Assembly: GCA_013398955.1 (NCBI GenBank)
Contig: VWPU01009708.1
Coordinates: 124,001 to 188,000 of the forward strand
Reading direction: 5' to 3'
Source: Callaeas wilsoni
Taxonomy: Eukaryota > Chordata > Aves > Passeriformes > Callaeidae
DNA length: 64,000 bases
Both the position numbers and the translations under genes were made by a program. Below, piece by piece: positions 23,320-34,929 of this stretch; the stretch's first letter is position 1; the number at the start of each line of letters is the position of its first letter. The notes below the pieces were generated by a model. That model ran no database searches. It was not told the DNA's origin and saw only the letters and a list, made by a program, of their open reading frames with translations.

Positions 23320-24480
23320 TCCTGTTCCCTTCCCTAAAATGCTACCTCACCTGTCACGCAGCTCCTTCTGGATTACTAAACCCATGTGCATGCACAGACA
23401 TTTCCATTATTTATAAAGGAATGATTTTCTTTATAAGAACAGGCCCAAGAATACAAGGTGTGCCTCACAACTGACCCTGTGTCCTGCCTCTTGTGGCTTC
23501 TGAAGATGGTCACCAGCCAAGCTCAAAGATCATATTATAATTTTATGAGGCCAGTGCTTTTTTCTTCCTGCCTGCAGCCAAGACGTTCTCCCAAGCTACA
23601 GAAATTGCTGTATGTAGGTAAACCTGAACATAAAATGGGCCAAATGCCAATATTTTCTAAAGCAATAGGAAAGAAGTACTCTGTCAGAATTTCTATGAAA
23701 AAAATAAAAATTCCAAAGGAAAAAAATTTGGTCTGTTTTTTTGTTCAAATTTCTGATTCTAGTCCTATGGCAAAATATGCAAACTCAAACCTATTTCAAG
23801 AGCACACTTCACTCAGAGCGTGTAGACTCCAGGCTCACAGCTGGATTTACCTGCACAGTCTGACCTGGTTCCAGCCCTGCACAGCAGCCTTTGGAGGTGA
23901 ACGAGCAATCAAGAACCAGGCTGCTGACTGAGGGCTGGAATTCAGGAGTGCAGTGGTGGGAACTCTCAGGAGTTAATATCATGTCTTGCATGTGAAAGCC
24001 TCCTTCAGATCACTCTCCTCATAATTCAAAAAATGTGTCTGTTGTCTTGACCATAAGGAAATGCGGACATGCAGCTGGGTGGAGGGTGTGGAAAGCTGGC
24101 CGCACCTGTGCAGATCCTATGAATCTCTGGCAAAAGCTGTTTGTCCCACAAATGAGCAAGGACTTTCCTGAACTAGCTGTGAATGACTGAGCTTGGCTGT
24201 CATTAGCAAACCAGTGGCAGCCCTACGCAACTTAACATAAATTCATTTATTCTTTTAAGTCAATTCTTGTGCTGTTTCATCTCATCATTATCTGGATTTA
24301 TTGCAGCTTTCCCCACTGCCTCCTTTTCCTCTGGAAACAAGGTCAGGTACACATCTAACAAGCAGCTTATGCTTGCACAACCATAGAAGTTGTCATGGTA
24401 GAGATGTAAGTCAGGCTGAATGTCTCCGGTGAGGGGCTACAAGCGAGGATACCTATCGCAGTAATTCATACATTGAACCC
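23320..24480. other. Unannotated stretch containing the window's longest open frame
   Basis: A plus-strand open stretch of 157 codons (23458-23931) is the longest in the window. It opens at GTG, contains AT-driven lysine-rich parts and resembles no family I know. An overlapping minus-strand frame is also open. I do not call it a gene. Confidence 0.4.
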
Positions 24481-24484
24481 CAAG

Positions 24485-24552
24485 CACTGTATAATTTAGT
24501 CCACATGGCTTACTCCACCTCTCTGTGCCACTATCTGTCATGTTAATTAGCG
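24485..24552 (+). repeat. Possible MIR fragment
   Basis: The words 'cttactccacctctctgtgc' and 'cactatctgtcatgttaat' resemble the MIR core 'cttaacctctctgtgcctca' and 'ctcatctgtaaaatg'. It is short and diverged. Confidence 0.35.
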
Positions 24553-24554
24553 GG

Positions 24555-25675
24555 GGAAGACAAGAGAATGTATACAAAGGATGTCAGCAAAATGTATTTT
24601 TTGCCTGCTATCAGGTGGGAGTAGAGTTTGAGAAAAACTTCAGGGGATACAGGCACAGCCTCCCGGAGAAACCCTCCAGGTTGCTGGGGAAATTGACTGA
24701 AAACAAGGCAGACATAAGCTCACTAAACTGCCTTCTTTTGGTGATTAGGTTATTTTAAATCTCTCAGGAGATTCCACAGCACCTAAATGTAGCATGATAA
24801 AGGCTCTCTGAGAGTGTCTGGAATAGCAAGCAACAATTACTGTCACACTTATCTGGACACAGAACTCTGTTACGGAAGAGGGAACAGAGAATAGAACATT
24901 ACTTAGAAAGAGGGGGAATAAAAAGTGGTTTTATTTCTCTTTGTCTCTGGGAAAGAGCGCATCAGACCCAGCCTAGGCTAGAAGAGCAATTTCAGGGGCA
25001 TAGCAGGGTTTCTGACACTGAAAGGGACTCCAGGGTGTTACGAAGGTAATGGACAAGATGAAGCTACAAAGAGTAGATAATCATGAAACAAATAGATGAA
25101 ATAATAATAGATGAAAGCTTGCCCTGGAGATCCCTTGTATGAGGCATTTCTAAGTGTGGGGGAAGACGTTGATGGTGAAGGGAAAACGAACAGAAGAAGA
25201 TGTCTGCCTAGAAATTCCTCAGTATGCTCAGTTGTAGAGGATGCCTCCAGCAGGCAGTATGCAGTAGCCTAGGTTGACTCCAAGCTTTTTCAAAGAGGAA
25301 AAACTTGGTAGACAATCCAATCCATATGCACCCTTAACTAACTCAAATTTTCTTTCCACCCTGCTGAACGTTCAATATGTACTGAATTTAAGGTCTGCAA
25401 TAAATCAAAGCAATTAAAATTAGTTAACAGTTGCGTTTACATGAGAACAAGAATTTTCAGATAATTATTCTGAAAGCTGGAAGTGGAACCAAGCAATCTG
25501 TCTAATTAGCTTTAAGCCTACTCCTGTTTTTTGGAGTCAGACTGGAAAGGATTTGAGGGATTTGAATTTCAGAAAGTGTTGCTCAAATACTTTAGCTTTA
25601 ACACTAGTCTGGAAGTTCAATATGTGTCACAAACCACTGTAATAATAATGATGGTGATAATAAAACTTTGATAGC
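24555..25675. other. Unannotated stretch
   Basis: I see nothing that I can support as a gene or a named repeat. Confidence 0.45.
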
Positions 25676-25679
25676 AGCC

Positions 25680-25870
25680 ATCTGCCCATTCCAGACAGCT
25701 GAATCATTTCCAGAGCTCCCTGAGAGCCAGCACTGACATGGATTTTTATACACTATATCACAGACAGTATATGCGGGGTCTGCAGCCGAGACCTTTCTCC
25801 AATGACGTCAAAGAGGCTGGGCAGCCAGCTTTTAAAATTGCTGCAGGCTCGTCCTAATGACATTAGGATA
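25680..25870. promoter_or_regulatory. Candidate regulatory block with CRE and homeodomain palindromes
   Basis: The block holds a full palindromic cAMP response element, TGACGTCA (25803-25810). About 40 bp further on lies the perfect 15-bp palindrome CCTAATGACATTAGG (25853-25867), which contains TAATGACATTA, a TAAT-N3-ATTA site of the P3 class bound by dimers of paired-type homeodomains. The sequence is non-repetitive and has no open frame, consistent with an enhancer. Binding and conservation are inferred, not shown. Confidence 0.35.
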
Positions 25871-25874
25871 TAAC

Positions 25875-26530
25875 AAATGAGGAAAGGAAGATATGTATAT
25901 CAATGTTACAATAACAAGCAAGGACAGCACACTTAGCTCAGGAGGCAGCACTTAGGTTATCCTCCACAGAGCTGCTCTCCAAAGTTTGCGTCAGTGGAGG
26001 GGTTGGGGTGTGAATTCCATGACTAAGGGGCATAACTCAGCTGGAGAACGTTTTAGTGTGAGGCCTGGGAAAAAATGAAAAGAAAAAGGCATCAGAATTG
26101 TTAAGGCAGAAGTTAAACAAGAAACTGGAAAGAGGCTTTAGCAAGTTGGTTTCACGGTCTGCTGGTAGACATGGGGGCAAAGCATATGTTTTAAAACAGT
26201 CTATAAGAAAGAGCTAAGGAGTTTTTCCAAAAGCAAACTGAAAAAACAATATCTCAAAATAACATAATGGAACAAAATATTCAGTGATCACTCATAGACT
26301 GCTGGCAGAGATGCAAAATGAATCAGTTTGTTTCAGTCCTGGTGATAACCTACATAGAGCCACATTTGCACGTGACCATATCTGAGCTGGAGATTGATGG
26401 TATGTAAAAGAGGGACATGGTTTTTTCCCTAGAATCTAAAAGCTGCATCTCTTCTGTGATGCATCTGGGCCTGTCAGCCCTCTGGGTAAGCTGGGAAGCT
26501 CACATCAGGTATTTATAAAAAGGCAGGCAG
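25875..26530. other. Unannotated stretch
   Basis: No gene or repeat recognised before the CR1 piece. Confidence 0.4.
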
Positions 26531-26534
26531 AAGG

Positions 26535-26785
26535 CCTGTTTCTTATCAGAGGGCAGACAAATCTACCTGGACTTGTCATCTGCCTGGATTTGTGCAAAGC
26601 ATTTGCCACTGTCCCTCATGGCATCCTTGTCTCCAAACTGCAGAGACACGGATTTGATGGATAGACCTCTCAGTAGATAAGAAATTGGCTGGATGGCTCT
26701 CCTCAAACAGGTTGTGGTAAACAGTTCAGCACAAGAACAGGCTGGGCAGATTCAATGAAATAGCAGAGGGTGAGTCCAGCTGAAG
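26535..26785 (+). mobile_element. CR1 LINE fragment, reverse transcriptase part
   Basis: The words 'ctgcctggatttgtgcaaag', 'catttgccactgtccctcat', 'ctgcagagacacggatttga', 'taagaaattggctggatggc' and 'ttgtggtaaacagttcagc' match the CR1 ORF2 segment that encodes 'LDFCKAFDTVPH...LERYGFDG...IRNWLDG...VVVNG'. In translation [19 protein letters not shown] and IRNWLDG are readable, with stops between them. It is truncated at both ends and diverged. Confidence 0.85.
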
Positions 26786-26789
26786 GTAT

Positions 26790-29700
26790 TATAGGAATTC
26801 ATTTAAAACAGGATAGATTTTAGGAAGTTTTGATGGAAATCTTTGTATTTTTAAAGTTCAAATCAATAAGTGGTTGACAAACTTCTAAAAAAGAGTAAAA
26901 AAGGTGAAAACCAACAAAATCATACTGAATCTCTACCAGTGCTTAAGAAGTAAGGTAAATTCCTTGTGCAAGGGGGTGCTCTGTTCATTGCATAAAACAC
27001 AGTTTGTGGAATTTTGCTACTTACATTCAATACTCATATTTATGTAAAGGAGAAAATATGCTAATATGAAATATGCTAATAAATCTGTTATTTTCTTTAT
27101 CTCTAAAATATCCTGTGATTTAGCCATTCATGCTAATAGCATAATGTGCACATTTAGTGTTTCTTTACCCTCTTATTCAATTTTTCCTTCATATTTTCAC
27201 TCTGCTTAGCAGTACTTGCAGTATTTCAGATGTACCTCTCTGAATAGGTATGCAGTTTAGCATAATTACACTTATCTATAATTATAAACGTTAAAAAGCT
27301 TAGGGTTTACTCCTTGTACCTTTACTTTCACTCTGTTTTCTGGAAGCCATTGAAAAGAACACCTCTAGTTATATCTAATTGCATCAAAACAACATGCTTT
27401 TAAAAGTATTTTTATTTACTGTGGATTGTTAGTCTTGAAAGGAGCATTCTGGAGACTTTTAAGGGCTTTGGATCTTTAGATCTGAGGAATAAAGAACAGA
27501 GGCATTACCACACTGGAAGGTACCAAGTGTCTCCAGGTCCTATATTTCAGTGTATGGTGTAATAAGACAGAAGTTTCAGAGGGAGAGGGAATTGTGAATA
27601 TTCCTCTGAGATTAATTTAAGAGTGAAAAACAAAATCATCTCTTTTGAGGTAATTGTACTAATCAAGTGCTATGATTACCTTTGACTTATTACACTACAA
27701 TGACAATGTTACCTGATGGAAAGATAATGTAACAAGGCCTTCAAAAAGTCAGAAAATAAATAAATCAAAAACCCAAAAGCGAAACCTTTCCAGGATCAAA
27801 CTACTTCAAGTGTTTTCCTGTCTCTTTCTAGTTAAGTTATTACCAGCTGTTCTTTGTCTATAAAGTCATCTCATTCAAACACTTTGCCATGCTGGTGGCA
27901 GGGTTGTATGGCAGAAGACAAGCAGCAAAATGTCTTCCTTGCCTTGTGATTTTTCTCTCTTTTAGCTGGGCTTAGTCATGATGTGCTAAAAGAGGCAATT
28001 CAGGAAAGCCTTAAGCCCCCAGAGTCTGCTATTTTTTGTAAGGCAGTAAACTTAGACTGATTTCTTACATAAACTAGAGCAGTGGCACATTTACAGGAAG
28101 CAATGATTCTGATGGGGAATGATTTTAAAAGTCATGTAAAGGTACAGGAGGATACAAATACAAACTAAAAGCATCAGAATTCAGGGTGAAGACTTTAACT
28201 GGGCTTCGTTCTGGTGAGAGGTTATGCCTACATGAGAACTACCCCCAGAGCTGAGTGGGAAAATGAAGAAGAGCTGAGGATCAGTGAACACATCCCACAT
28301 TTGGTGCCATTGCTGCGTCAGGCTGGGCATGACACAAAGCAGAACGTCTCCTGTCACAGTGTTTTCCCGAACCTCTCCCAGCCCTTTTCTGAACTCGACA
28401 AAGTGACCAAAAGGATGAGCAAATGCTTCCATGATGATCCTTCCACCAGTGCTCTTAAAAAGACACTCAGAACTAGTCTCCAAGGTCAGGGATAACCCAG
28501 CAGTTGCAGTGCAGAGAGGACTCAGAAAACAGCTACCGAGCTGCTGGACTCAACACTCCACTGTCTAGTTTCCAGATGTTCTCAGTGTGTCTGAAGCTTT
28601 TTCTATCACAACTGCCAGACTTTCTTTCTCAAAGAAAAGAGGGAAAGGAACAGAAGGGATTAGGAATTCTGAACAGAGGAAACATCTGAGCAGGAATATA
28701 AATACAGAGAGTGAATGGTGCAGTTGCTGACCTCAGAAACATTAAAAAATACAGGATCACGGGCTTCAATTATATTGTTCACATGAAATGCCCTCAATTC
28801 ATTGCACAGAGGTCAAATATTATCTCATTGGATGTAACAGACTGGAAATACAGGGTATACACTATTTTCAAAATTTCCAAGGGGGCAACAAAAAAAAAAG
28901 AAAAATCTGATCTTTGAAATACCCCAAACTAAGACTTGAAAGGCTTATGCATTACTCAGAGGTCAATTTTTCCAAGTTAGAGAGAACAAGTTGAATATCT
29001 GGCTACTCAGATCTTTGATCACTCACTGTTCATATGGACACAGGCTGCTCATATGGATCAGGAGAGATCTTAGTATCCCTTGAGCACACAGTCTAATAAA
29101 AAAGGAAGTGAAATAGTCTCTACAAGGCTTTCAACTTTACGACAGAGATCTGGCCTATTAAGTGTTAATTCACAGATACCTTGAGAAACATCTATAAATT
29201 TTTAGTAAATTTGAATCTAGATGTAATTTTTGTAGCTAAAAGCTGTCTCTAATCATAATTCTCATAAATATTCATGTGATCAGTGTTCTTTTATTTCTCT
29301 GCCCATTTAAGATTCTGATCTCTCTCCTGGGATCAACTGCCTGCTAGGATGAATTCCACAAAAGAAATCTAAAAACTCTGATTATACATAGGGATGGGAT
29401 TGCTCAGGTGACTTTATTCAGCACATTTCAAAATTAGATGAGCTAGATTTTCATGTTCATCCTTTTACTAAGTCCAAAAAAGCATGTTTTAATAAATGAA
29501 AACTGATGAAATACAGCTTATTTCCAAATTTCAGAAACATGTTTATTATCTTCCATTACCCAAAAAAGTAATAAATGTGAAAAATGAATCTCCTATCAGA
29601 TGGAGTTATGACAATTCTTAGACAAACATTTATTTATGAACTTATATAGCTCTTTTTACATGTTGCAACATTTTTCCGTGTAAAACGACAGCCAAACCTC

Positions 29701-30500
29701 TCTTTGTTCACAGATTTTCAACAAACAACTCTTCTTTCAATTGAGTATCAAACATCACATAACTGGCACAAGTTTTTATGCTGAACTCAGAACTGTAGGA
29801 ATGATTCTAGTCTCATTATTTCTCCTTTTTTCATGACCCATTTTCTTTTCCTTTCTCTAACCATCCATAAATCACTTCTGCCTAATTTTGCTATTTTCCC
29901 AGAAAAAAAAAAGGAAAAAAAAGAAAGGATATTGGATTGGAGTAATAAAAAGTACTTTTCAGATGAAAGAAACTTCTCACATGCACAATGCAGGACAGAG
30001 TTCAACTCGTGCAAACAAACCAAACTTCTTAAAGCTTAACTGCACTAAAGTAACCTTGTTTTTGTGGGCTGAAGGATCCCACAAACGGGAAGGGAAAAAA
30101 ATGTCATCTAATATATTTTTTCCAAACTTGTTCCAGCCTGGAGAGCCATATCATATTGTTCCATTAATTGGACAGAAATTTTTGCATAGAAGGTATGTGT
30201 TGTGTATTTTATTGGGAGATTCTTTTGTTCATTGCCATTTTACAGACCATTTCCAAAAACCAGACAAGTCTGAGTCCATTCAGTAGCCCCATATAGGCCT
30301 TAAATATCCTCACGAAGTACAATTATCTAACTTCACATATGAATAAACACAAATATAAGCCTATGTTAATCCTGCCTAAAGTTAACAATTTCAATCTTAG
30401 TCATCTAGGCCCCTTCGACACCCAAGAAAATACAATAAGCTTGTCCAGGGAAGAATCTGTTCAGAAGTGAGATCAGTGGCTGAGAAAGGATGAATGATCC
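26790..30500. other. Long unique non-coding stretch
   Basis: About 3.7 kb without a recognisable gene or repeat. The pair of overlapping open stretches near 28181-28495 (100 codons on the minus strand, 93 on the plus) and the lysine-rich 132-codon stretch at 29888-30286 (over an A-rich tract) lack motifs and splice support. Confidence 0.45.
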
Positions 30501-30509
30501 TCTGGAGAG

Positions 30510-31182
30510 TGTCTTGGGGTGATTCTATGACCATACTGTATGCCCCATTGCCTGCTTGATCTCTAGTGCACCTTTAAATTGCAAAGAGGGGAGCGAGAAG
30601 CCAAGAGAACTCTTCAAAGTGGCTGGCTTGACTTTGTAACTAGAATGTTTGCATTCTTTTCTCTCCCGATTCTGACAACATTTGGTTGGTTAGAGGACTT
30701 TTGCTCTCTAGTCTCTTCGGCTTTCAGCGGAGAAGGGACTGTGATCTGCCTCCGTGGCTTCTGTTCCTTTTTGGACTGTTTTTGGCTTGCTTTTCATCCC
30801 AGACCAGCTCCCATCTCCGGACCTGCTCGGCGGGGCCCTCCAAGGGGGATCGTCGGACCCTGCCTGGCCCGGCCCAGCTCAGGACTGCAGGTTTTACCCA
30901 CAGAAAGAACTCTAAAATCCATAGTCCTTTTTTAGGGGACAGGTGAGCGGGTTTCAATATTTCTTTTCTTTGCCCTGTGACAGCAGGGGACTCTGTTTGT
31001 TACATAAATAGGGGTTTTTTTTTCCACTTTCATTCGAGAAATTATTTTCCCGAACCCGTGGGGGAGAGATGCCAAGGCCTGCTTGCCTGGCAGGCAGGAG
31101 AGAGAGAGAGAGAGGGACGCCCCTCTCGGGTTGTTTCCTCCTGGATTTGTGTCCAAAACGGCACAAGAGTTTCCTGGCTACA
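30510..31182 (+). mobile_element. LTR-like GC-rich element, probably retroviral solo LTR
   Basis: A sharp GC-rich block in AT-rich DNA starts with TGTCTTGG and can end at CA (31181-31182), giving LTR-type TG...CA ends about 670 bp apart. It carries a TATA-like TACATAAATA (31001-31010) followed by a T run and a CpG-containing segment, and the words 'gacctgctcggcggggccct' and 'gtgacagcaggggactctgt' read like avian retroelement DNA that I recall only loosely. There is no coding interior and no confirmed target-site duplication. Alternatives are a CpG-rich promoter and first exon of a non-coding RNA. A consensus donor (CAG at 30940-30942, then GTGAGC) sits inside it. Confidence 0.45.
31098..31114. 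repeat. Short (GA)n tract
   Basis: About eight GA units inside the LTR-like block, just after the short inverted words 'tgcctggcaggca'. Confidence 0.8.
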
Positions 31183-31189
31183 CTGAGAA

Positions 31190-32085
31190 TTTTGTCATGT
31201 AGCTTACACTAGAGACTCTTGGCTCCTGGGCACTGAATCCAGATGGAACGAGTAACACCCACAGGAGAGCTGGGGCACAGAGGGACAAATGTTACACCTG
31301 GATGTGGGCACCAACCTGAGGTAGCCATGGTGTCAGTGGAGCCTCCATGAGCTCAGCTTTCAGAGTTAGCACTGAGGGCTCCACTCTCTGAGCAGACGTC
31401 ACTCATTCAGGCAGTATCTCGCACAACTAATCACAGGATGGTGTCTCTTCATTAAGAGTTCTCTCTCCACTCCCAAAACACAGAACAGGTCACATGCTAA
31501 GGTCTGCATCTAGGCCTCTTGCCAAGATGTAGTGCTTTGCATGACCAGCTGCCCAAAGGCTCATCTGAACACCCACCTGACTTCTAGGGATATACAGGGA
31601 TATAATCTCTTGCAGTATTAAAAAGAAAATAAGAAGTGAATTCAAAAAAAAGTGTTTCAAATTTTTGAACAAAGCTACAAAATAAAAGGAACATCATCAT
31701 CATCTTCATCACCATAAGCAGCTGTAGAATGATGGACTAAAAATTATTCCCAGAACAGGTTATATTGAGAACTTCTACCACTACGCTGGAGGAAGGGGCA
31801 ATTCAGAATGACTAAGTGGAGAAAGGAAGGTCTGAGAAGACAAAGTAATATTTTACCGGATTTCACAGTTTCACACAAAATATTTCACAGAGTTTTTGTA
31901 TTTTACATGACTCTTCTGCGGAAAAAGCAGACAGGAGGGAGGAAACACTGGCTGGGTTCTGCAGAGAAGACACAAAGGCTGTCCTTGCCATTCCAGCCGC
32001 ATGTCATCAGTGCAACATTCCTTCAAAATAGGAATGCAGTGTGACAAGGTGTGCAATCAGAGCAAGAGCACAATGGCAATCTTCC
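31190..32085. other. Unannotated stretch
   Basis: A short CAT/CTT-type trinucleotide tract occurs near 31693-31713. Nothing else is recognisable. Confidence 0.45.
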
Positions 32086-32094
32086 CACGTTATT

Positions 32095-32185
32095 TAGGTC
32101 CAGCAGCCGTTGTCCAGTGCTGAGCACCACACTTTAAGAAGGAAGTGGGCCAAGTGAGGAGGCTGTGGACAGAACACCAAATAAA
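32095..32185 (+). mobile_element. CR1 LINE fragment
   Basis: The words 'gtccagtgctgagcaccaca', 'ctttaagaaggaagtgggcc' and 'gaggctgtggacagaacacc' match the CR1 consensus 'gtccagttctgggcaccaca', 'ctttaagaaggatgtgggca' and 'gagtccagaggagagcaac'. It is about 90 bp long and isolated. Confidence 0.65.
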
Positions 32186-32189
32186 AATG

Positions 32190-34775
32190 TAAGTGAAGAA
32201 AACATGTTATATGGGAAAAAGCTGAAGAAAATTGTGTTGCTCCCTCTAACAGAAAAAAAAAACCAACCCAAACCTACAGGATTACTTTTTTAATGTCTCA
32301 GATTTATAGGTTTGAATTACAGTGAAAAAAAAATTGGGAAGAATCAGGAAGTAGCATATAACTCTGTGTCGGGATTCCCACCTTCAGAGATCTCTAAAGA
32401 ACAAGTTAGATAATCTTGAGATGAGAGAAAAAACAGATGAGACGATTTTTTACAGTTCATCAAGTCATTTAGCTGCCTCTGCTTAAACAACTTTTGTCAT
32501 ATATAATAGGAGTATCTGTATATTATATGTAAGAGGAGTATCCGTACTATGAAGAGCAGGGGTGGTGGGGTAAGGGCAGCACAAGATTTTTTCCCTGTAA
32601 TTCTACTCACTAAACTGGACAGTGTGACCAAGTGGTTTTCTTTCCTTTAGATGCTGGTTTGGAGCTGCCAGCAATGGACTGACTGACTGAAACTGCAGCT
32701 TCCAGGGCTCATGGCTTAGGGCTATTTTCCAGCATTACAGTACTGGAATATATCATCTACCACGAAAATAATACACTTTATCTTATAAAGTCAATCTGTA
32801 ACTCATTTTTATCTCTTCACCAGCTAGATAATTGGTTCTGGAAGTGCTTCAAAAAACCCATTTAATATCTTGGCCCATATTGTGATAAAATCCAGATGAA
32901 TACCAACTCCTTCTCAACACCTTTACTCTTAGGGAAGGAGGAGAGGAAGAACACGGATGCTCAGCATGCTCCAGCCAGCTCGGAATGATCAGCAGACCTG
33001 AATGATCGCCAGGAGCCCAGGGCAGCACTATGGAGCCTCAGTGAAGATACAGGGCCACCCTGGTGTCATTCATCAGACAGATGGCAGCTTTGGCACACAG
33101 AGGGATCTTTCTGAGCTCTATACTTCTTATCACCTCCAGTGAGTCAGTGGCAAAAATGTGCATGCATTACTAGAAACTTTCTTATGCAAAACTCATCTGG
33201 ATTTATCTCCTTTTGGGTGCCGTTTTTTGGGTTTTCTTTGTTTTATAATTTTTAGTGTTATTTTTTTACAAGTTAAGTGTTTACTGGAAAACAAACAAAG
33301 AGGAGAAATAATATTGTATAACAGACTATTAGCAAGACAGCTATTGCAAACACTAGACCAAAAAAAGTTTATATAGAAATATCTTTCATTATAAGAAAAT
33401 TTACATGACACACATCAAAGTGAAAAATAGTAAAAAGTTGGTTGTAACTCTAATTTCATTTTCTCCTATAAAGACAAAATGAGTCCATTGAAATTTCTGA
33501 TGTTATTATTTCATTATTGCTTTCATATGGCACAAATTCTCTGGTCTTTTAAGAAGAAGAAACACTGATTTATAATTAGAAGCAAAAATCTTAATAACTT
33601 GTCCCCATGTTTGCAAAGTCAATAGGGATCTTCTAAAATTTTCTGAGGTCTCGTGGGCAAGTTATGGTAAGACTATATAAACCAGATGTTCACTATGGCA
33701 TATGATATTCAGATGAAAAGATTACACTTTAATTCTCAAAACACTTCATAGATGAAATTTTGTGAAAAGAAAAATACAATTAAGAGATTCATTACCTGTA
33801 TACCACATTTCCTGAAAGGCTACAGAGTAATTTTTTTTGCCTGTCATAAGATACCACCAGTATGAAATATCCTTTTTTAAAAACACATAATTGAATTAGA
33901 AATAATTTTAAGTTGTTGCATTCTCTGTTTTTGTTCAAGGGGTACTGAGGCAATAAAGATAAATTACTGATTACTGGGGCTGAATGATCAAGAATGAAAC
34001 TGAGGGGACTTTCCTTCTACAGAGGTAATATTAATTGTTGGCAGTTAATGGCAGAATTATGGGTTCATTTTAGTTTTATATGAAGCTTTATTGAATTAAT
34101 TGAACCATGTGCACTGTGTCATAACGGGAAACATCAATAAACTCCAAGGGAAATTTCATTTCATTTCTGCACTGAAGGTTGTTGTAAGAGCTCGTGTTAT
34201 TCAGTTCAGATACAGCTGCACAGGATTTGGCTGTTTTGCCTGGGTTTGTTAATCTTATGCCAGGGAAAAGAGACCATTATCCACTAACATTTTAAAGATT
34301 GTCACTCCAAATATTCTATGTCAAAACTAATTTAGCGAGCGAAGTTCAGAAGGTGAAGAAGGTTGGTTCATTCTAGGAACTGAAGTTAACACTTAGGAAG
34401 ATTCAGAAGTCTGCAGAAGGCCAGGGACAACTGACAGGGAATTCTCAGAATCACCAAAATCATCTTCTTACAGTGAACTGCTGTACACTTCTGGACTCTG
34501 GGCTACTTTCTCCTTCCTGCAAGCCCTAAGTAGGAGTCTGAACCTAAGAGTTTTGCTCATCCCATCCTCTGCAAAACCTACTGAAGGCATTAAATGATGA
34601 ATTATATAATTGAATTAAGACAATGTTTGCACATCACTACTCTTCTTGTTACATGCTCTCTCTCTTTCTCTATTGCACTTGAGAAGCCTGACACAGACTG
34701 AGGCCATCCCCAGTACGTTAACGTGGCCTTTGGAGTATCACCAACACAGCTCCAAAAACCTCCATGAATGAGGCC
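32190..34775. other. Long unique non-coding stretch
   Basis: No gene or repeat recognised. An imperfect direct repeat of 'ggagtatc.gta' lies at about 32508-32545. The segment 34085-34300 has the even, non-repetitive texture of conserved non-coding DNA, but this cannot be tested here. Confidence 0.4.
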
Positions 34776-34779
34776 CCCT

Positions 34780-34925
34780 GTACCTCAGGCTGCTGCTGCA
34801 GCGGTAGAGACAGGGAAGAACATTCATTAGCTCATTAACCTTTTCTTCATCAAGATAAAACCCTCCTGCACGTATCGACAGAGCATCGCCATTGGTCTCT
34901 TGTCCCGTGAGCCCCCTTTGTGCAT
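34780..34925. promoter_or_regulatory. Possible conserved element with paired homeodomain words
   Basis: A non-repetitive block includes 'cattcattagctcattaacc' (34821-34840), with CATTAGCTCATTAA giving two homeodomain core words in direct repeat, next to a CAG-rich stretch and CpG-containing unique sequence. A 64-codon minus-strand frame is open across it but has no recognised motif. The call rests on texture and motif words only. Confidence 0.2.
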
Positions 34926-34929
34926 GTAC

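Noticed and set aside
23458..23931. Longest open frame in the window, 157 codons on the plus strand.
   Set aside because: It opens at GTG, has no ATG in good context at its start, no domain or motif, and AT-driven lysine-rich composition. A frame of this length is expected by chance in 64 kb.
29888..30286. 132-codon lysine-rich open frame.
   Set aside because: It begins in an A-rich tract that creates lysine codons and resembles no family.
30579..30935. 118-codon open frame in the GC-rich block.
   Set aside because: It lies inside the LTR-like element. High GC lowers stop frequency, other frames are open too, and no protein motif is visible.
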